NCBI GenBank assembly: GCA_018224315.1
Contig: JAGTVF010000211.1
Location: 1-9,840 of the forward strand
Length of the DNA: 9,840 bases
Reading direction: 5' to 3'
Source of the DNA: Desulfobacterales bacterium
Lineage (GTDB): Bacteria > Desulfobacterota > Desulfobacteria > Desulfobacterales > Desulfosalsimonadaceae
Below, piece by piece: positions 7,137 to 9,840 of the stretch. How positions within the stretch are numbered: position 1 is the stretch's first letter; every line of letters begins with the position of its first letter. The position numbers and the translations under genes were made by a program. The notes under the pieces were generated by a model that was not told where the DNA came from, searched no databases, and was given only the letters and a program-made list of their open reading frames with translations.

Positions 7137-7170
7137 AAAACCCCCCGGCACTTACTGCCGGGGGGTTTTT
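7137..7170. terminator. Bidirectional intrinsic terminator
   Basis: Perfect stem of 10 bp (CCCCCCGGCA, 7141-7150, with TGCCGGGGGG, 7156-7165) around the five-base loop CTTAC. It is flanked by AAAA on the left and TTTTT on the right, so it works as a terminator in both directions. It ends metK on the plus strand and the exported-protein gene on the minus strand. The minus gene's stop codon lies in the loop. Confidence 0.93.
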
Positions 7171-8015
7171 GGGAGCGGATCCCGAACAACGATAACCCGG
7201 CATTCCCGAAGAAAAAACAAGTTGTCCACCGTACTGCGCAGCCGTGCGGCATCCGTATTGCTGATCACAATATCCGTATCAGACTGCTCGCCGGTATCCA
7301 GGGCCCGCACCGTGAGGGGATTTCCCCCAACCCGTCCGATCTGGTCCACAGCCGAGGCATCGGTGATATAACTGCACATGCCGCGCTGAACAACAAATTC
7401 CCGGCTCACGTAAGCAGACCCGTAAACCTCCCGTCCCGCCTCATCCACAATGGCAAAACACATGGCCGGCTTGACATCCACGCCCCGGGCATCCACCACC
7501 AGCCCGGTAAACGGCCTGTGATCCGGGTCCAGGGCGGTGCGCCCCAGATTCTTCATCTCCAGCTGAACAATTGATTCCGGCAGTATCAACTGTGAAAAGG
7601 CCCCGGAAAAGGACATCCGGCGGACCAGTTCCACTGTTCCGTCCGACCGGTAAACCGTATTGCGGACCTCCGAGGATTTCAGCAGCTGTTCAATTTTTGC
7701 AAGCATCCGGTCGTTGTCTGCAACCAGCGTCCCCACCCGGCCGTGCCGGCTCAAACGCAAATCTTCAACGGTTTTGAGCAGGTGTGAATAAGCATCACGT
7801 TTGGCGCTTCGGGTTGCAGCCGCCCATCCGTCGGCCGTATTGGTGGCTTCTGGAAAAGATCCGCCCACCCCCTTTGCCTCAACAATCCGCCGGGTCCAGT
7901 TAATGGTGCCGCTGCCGGTGATTTCCACCAGTTCGTAATCATCAGTCCACCCCGGGCAGACCTGGGTCAAAACCATTGCGGCAATCAAAACAGCGGTTTT
8001 AAGAACCTGTTTCAT
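7152..8015 (-). CDS. Exported protein of unknown function (LPP20/FlgT-like N-terminal region)
   Basis: A 287-residue protein with an N-terminal signal peptide: a short basic start (MKQVLK), a hydrophobic core to about residue 18, then a polar region. Cys20 is not in a good lipobox (TQVC), so it is probably periplasmic or outer-membrane associated rather than a lipoprotein. The stretch GTINWTRRIVEAKGVG (36-51), followed by an alanine-rich helix with RSAKRDAYSHLL (69-80), resembles LPP20 and FlgT N-terminal domains. The second half contains FTGLVVDARGVDVKPAM (169-185), REVYGSAYVSREFVVQ (195-210) and a C-terminal SDTDIVISNTDAARL (245-259), which I associate with uncharacterised Desulfobacterota proteins. 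The start codon overlaps the mobB stop as ATGA and has no good ribosome site, which suggests translational coupling. The last codons (PKTPRQ, stop) are read from the terminator stem. The gene call is firm; the family is tentative and the function unknown. Confidence 0.85.
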   Translation of the reverse strand: MKQVLKTAVLIAAMVLTQVCPGWTDDYELVEITGSGTINWTRRIVEAKGVGGSFPEATNTADGWAAATRSAKRDAYSHLLKTVEDLRLSRHGRVGTLVADNDRMLAKIEQLLKSSEVRNTVYRSDGTVELVRRMSFSGAFSQLILPESIVQLEMKNLGRTALDPDHRPFTGLVVDARGVDVKPAMCFAIVDEAGREVYGSAYVSREFVVQRGMCSYITDASAVDQIGRVGGNPLTVRALDTGEQSDTDIVISNTDAARLRSTVDNLFFLRECRVIVVRDPLPKTPRQ

Positions 8016-8509
8016 GAAATTGTCTGAAGAATCAAATGAACTATGGATTCAATGTCATCAAGGCCGAAGCACGGGACCCCGGCATCCATTTTTGTATCTG
8101 TTACAAAGCCGGCCAGTTTCGGGTCCTCCAGACACACCGGCCCGGTGCTGCTGTTTTTCCGGTACACTTCAATTTTGGGCAGATCCTGTTTTTTGTAACC
8201 TTCAGCCAGGACAATGTCCATGTCTGAAAAATAGGCCGCGACATAATGCTTCAGCCGGTCAGCGGCGTGTGGCCGTATTCGGGTTTTTAACAAAACGATC
8301 TGTTCATCGGCGTCAACCATCACCGTGTCGGCTCCGGCACTGGCATGCCGCCAGCTGTCCTTGCCGCTCTGATCAAAGACCATTTCATGCATCACATGCT
8401 TGATGGTTCCCACTCGGTATCCCTTGCGATTCAACACCGGAATCAATTTTTCAATCAAGGTTGTCTTGCCGGAGTTGCTGCCGCCCACAATCGCCACAAT
8501 AGCTGTCAT
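8012..8509 (-). CDS. mobB: Molybdopterin-guanine dinucleotide biosynthesis adapter protein MobB
   Basis: GTP-binding accessory protein that helps MobA attach GMP to molybdopterin and deliver the finished cofactor to molybdenum or tungsten enzymes such as formate dehydrogenases. With the start at 8509 it has 165 residues, normal for MobB. Its P-loop GGSNSGKTT is at 9-17. Family blocks follow: TIKHVMHE near 35-42, SGKDSWRHASAGAD near 48-61, and IVLAEGYKKQDLPKIEVYR near 99-117, which carries the Walker-B-like AEG. A GTG at 8512 could serve as start instead; neither codon has a clear ribosome site. The stop overlaps the start of the exported-protein gene by 4 bp (ATGA). No mobA or molybdoenzyme gene is visible in the window. 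It diverges from apbE across about 160 bp. Confidence 0.93.
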   Translation of the reverse strand: MTAIVAIVGGSNSGKTTLIEKLIPVLNRKGYRVGTIKHVMHEMVFDQSGKDSWRHASAGADTVMVDADEQIVLLKTRIRPHAADRLKHYVAAYFSDMDIVLAEGYKKQDLPKIEVYRKNSSTGPVCLEDPKLAGFVTDTKMDAGVPCFGLDDIESIVHLILQTIS

Positions 8510-8670
8510 CACGCAAACCCATTCGCTGTTTTCCCGCCTGCCGCCGGAGCCGGTTTTTCCTCCGAAAGTTTAGGTTCCTCTATGCCATGATTTGGCTGAA
8601 AATGCCAGTCTTTATAACACGCCGGCCCGGTCAACAAAACTTGACTGGGTGCAGCAGGAAGCTTAAACTG

Positions 8671-9840
8671 ATGAGCAACCGGAAATTGCAACCACTGGAG
8701 CGGTTTGTGAAAACATCCCGAAATTCATTGCTTTTGGTCTTGATCGCCGCCATAGCGGGACTTGCCGTACTGGCGGCCCTGTTTTTTCTGCCCCTGACCC
8801 AGCCCAATGCCACAACCGATTCAGAAGGCCATCCCGGGCAAAAGGCCGAAGTTTCAGTCACCCGGCCTGAGCCGGATTGGTGGGAAAGCCGCCGGCTGAT
8901 TTATTTTGATATTCCGGCACGGGTATTGTTTTACCTGCCCGACGGCAGCCGGGGCGACGCAGAGGCTGTGGCCCGGTCGGTCTGGAATGAATTTGAACGC
9001 ATCGGCCGAATTTTCAATCCCTCTGATCCGCAATCAGAGGTCAGCCGCCTTAATGCCGCGGACAAAACAGCCCCGGTGGCGGTTTCAAATGAGATGCATG
9101 CGGTTTTCCGCATTTCAAAACACCTATGGAATGCCAGCAGCGGGGCTTTTGACCCCACCACCGCTGCTTTGAAAAAATTGTGGCAAAATGCGGTCAAAAC
9201 CCAAAAAATCCCTTCCGGAAGGGATATTCAACGCCTACTGGCCCGCACCGGTTTTGACAAGGTTACGATCATGGACAATCCGCCGGCTGTGATGTGCTCG
9301 GCCGGCGGCATGGCATTTGATTTCGGCGGCATTGCCAAGGGATTTGCCGTGGACCGGAGCCGGGACGTACTCCGGGATGCCGGCATTCATACGGGCATGG
9401 TTCAGCTCGGCGGGGAAGTGGCCGCTTTTGGATCCCGGCCCCAGCGGCCCTGGCGCATCGGCATCCAGCACCCCCGGGACATGGAAAAAATCTGGAAGAC
9501 GATCTCGTCTCCGGCCGACATTCGGGTGTCGACCAGCGGCAATTACCGTCAGCCCCTTGTCATTCAGGGCCATGCTTTTTACCACATTTTCAGCCCGAAA
9601 ACCGGCCGGCCGGTTTCGGAAAAAATCACCGGGGTCACCACGGCTGATTTCGGCGGCCAATCAAGCGCCCTGTTAGATGGTGCGGCAACGGCCATCACAG
9701 TGCTCGGAACCAAAAAAGGCATGGAACTGGCAAAAAAATTGGGCATTGAAGCCCTTGTATTGAGCATAAACCCAAAAGATCAAATTCAGGAGCAATTCAC
9801 ACCAAATCTGCCGGATACCATGGCCACCAGCAGCAGAAGC
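8671..9840 (+). CDS. apbE: FAD:protein FMN transferase, membrane anchored (3' end beyond window)
   Basis: Transfers FMN from FAD to a threonine of target flavoproteins outside the cytoplasmic membrane, for example Rnf or Nqr subunits. The frame is open for 390 codons to the window edge. A basic N-terminus (to residue 18) precedes one hydrophobic segment (about 19-42), a signal anchor without a lipobox. The ApbE domain follows: EFERIGRIFNPSDPQSEVSRLN (split here as FNPSDPQSEVSRLN, 115-128), SSGAFDPTTAAL (156-167), FDFGGIAKGFAVDR (216-229), QLGGEVAAFG (245-254), VSTSGNY (286-292), HIFSPKTGRPV (305-315), and DGAATAITVLG (336-346) with its metal-binding aspartate. Most relatives have an aspartate where this protein has Ser308 (HxxDP). 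The start at 8671 has AGGA eleven bases upstream; an in-frame TTG at 8641 is a weaker option. Its target and neighbours lie to the right of the window. As the domain is nearly complete, only the C-terminal tail is missing. Confidence 0.93.
   Translation, partial: MSNRKLQPLERFVKTSRNSLLLVLIAAIAGLAVLAALFFLPLTQPNATTDSEGHPGQKAEVSVTRPEPDWWESRRLIYFDIPARVLFYLPDGSRGDAEAVARSVWNEFERIGRIFNPSDPQSEVSRLNAADKTAPVAVSNEMHAVFRISKHLWNASSGAFDPTTAALKKLWQNAVKTQKIPSGRDIQRLLARTGFDKVTIMDNPPAVMCSAGGMAFDFGGIAKGFAVDRSRDVLRDAGIHTGMVQLGGEVAAFGSRPQRPWRIGIQHPRDMEKIWKTISSPADIRVSTSGNYRQPLVIQGHAFYHIFSPKTGRPVSEKITGVTTADFGGQSSALLDGAATAITVLGTKKGMELAKKLGIEALVLSINPKDQIQEQFTPNLPDTMATSSRS

Noticed and set aside
6016..7203. Long antisense open frame (395 codons) opposite metK
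   Set aside because: It lies wholly over metK, which has every family motif. The translation shows no recognisable domain and there is no ribosome site. It is a by-product of GC-rich codon use.
8641..8669. TTGACT-N17-TAAACT as the apbE promoter
   Set aside because: Transcription would begin at or after the apbE ATG at 8671, so it would not fit the preferred start; the -10 box is also weak.
8509..8691. 60-codon minus frame ending in TGATG at the mobB start
   Set aside because: The junction looks like coupling, but the frame begins at a TTG inside apbE, has no ribosome site or internal methionine, and resembles nothing I know.

Overview
The window looks like chromosomal core-plus-accessory DNA of a strictly anaerobic, probably sulfate-reducing bacterium. 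My best guess is Desulfobacterota, near Desulfobacterales. The evidence is a non-pyrrolysine MttB-type methyltransferase with its corrinoid protein, a DUF1015 protein, MobB, a membrane-anchored ApbE, and coding DNA of moderately high GC with AT-rich promoter regions. This placement is an inference from gene content. I see no tRNA, rRNA, CRISPR array or insertion sequence.

Left block, minus strand (about 3-3444): a promoter near 3416-3444 drives a roughly 158-nt leader that can fold into a closed structure (3291-3370). Three genes follow, read right to left: a sarcosine/dimethylglycine N-methyltransferase, a corrinoid protein of the MttC/MtgC type, and an MttB/MtgB-family methyltransferase. 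The first gene makes glycine betaine using SAM. The last two are of the kind that removes a methyl group from a quaternary amine such as glycine betaine. Having betaine formation and a betaine-demethylase pair in one apparent operon is the most interesting biology here. The spacers on either side of the corrinoid gene are about 145 bp each, and one holds a strong hairpin.

Middle block, plus strand (about 3510-7170): divergently transcribed from its own promoter are a DUF1015 protein of unknown role, panC (pantothenate synthetase) and metK (SAM synthetase). They end at a strong symmetrical terminator at 7137-7170. panC has no canonical start codon where its Shine-Dalgarno sequence and its conserved N-terminus place the start. 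MetK makes the SAM that the divergent N-methyltransferase consumes.

Right block: an exported protein of unknown function and mobB are on the minus strand and overlap by 4 bp (ATGA). They converge on metK, and the exported protein's stop codon lies in the loop of the shared terminator. Diverging from mobB is apbE (FAD:protein FMN transferase), membrane anchored and open at the right edge of the window.

The 376-bp AT-rich interval 3252-3627 is the only long non-coding stretch. It carries the two back-to-back promoters, a 12-bp direct repeat at a 21-bp period, and the folded leader.
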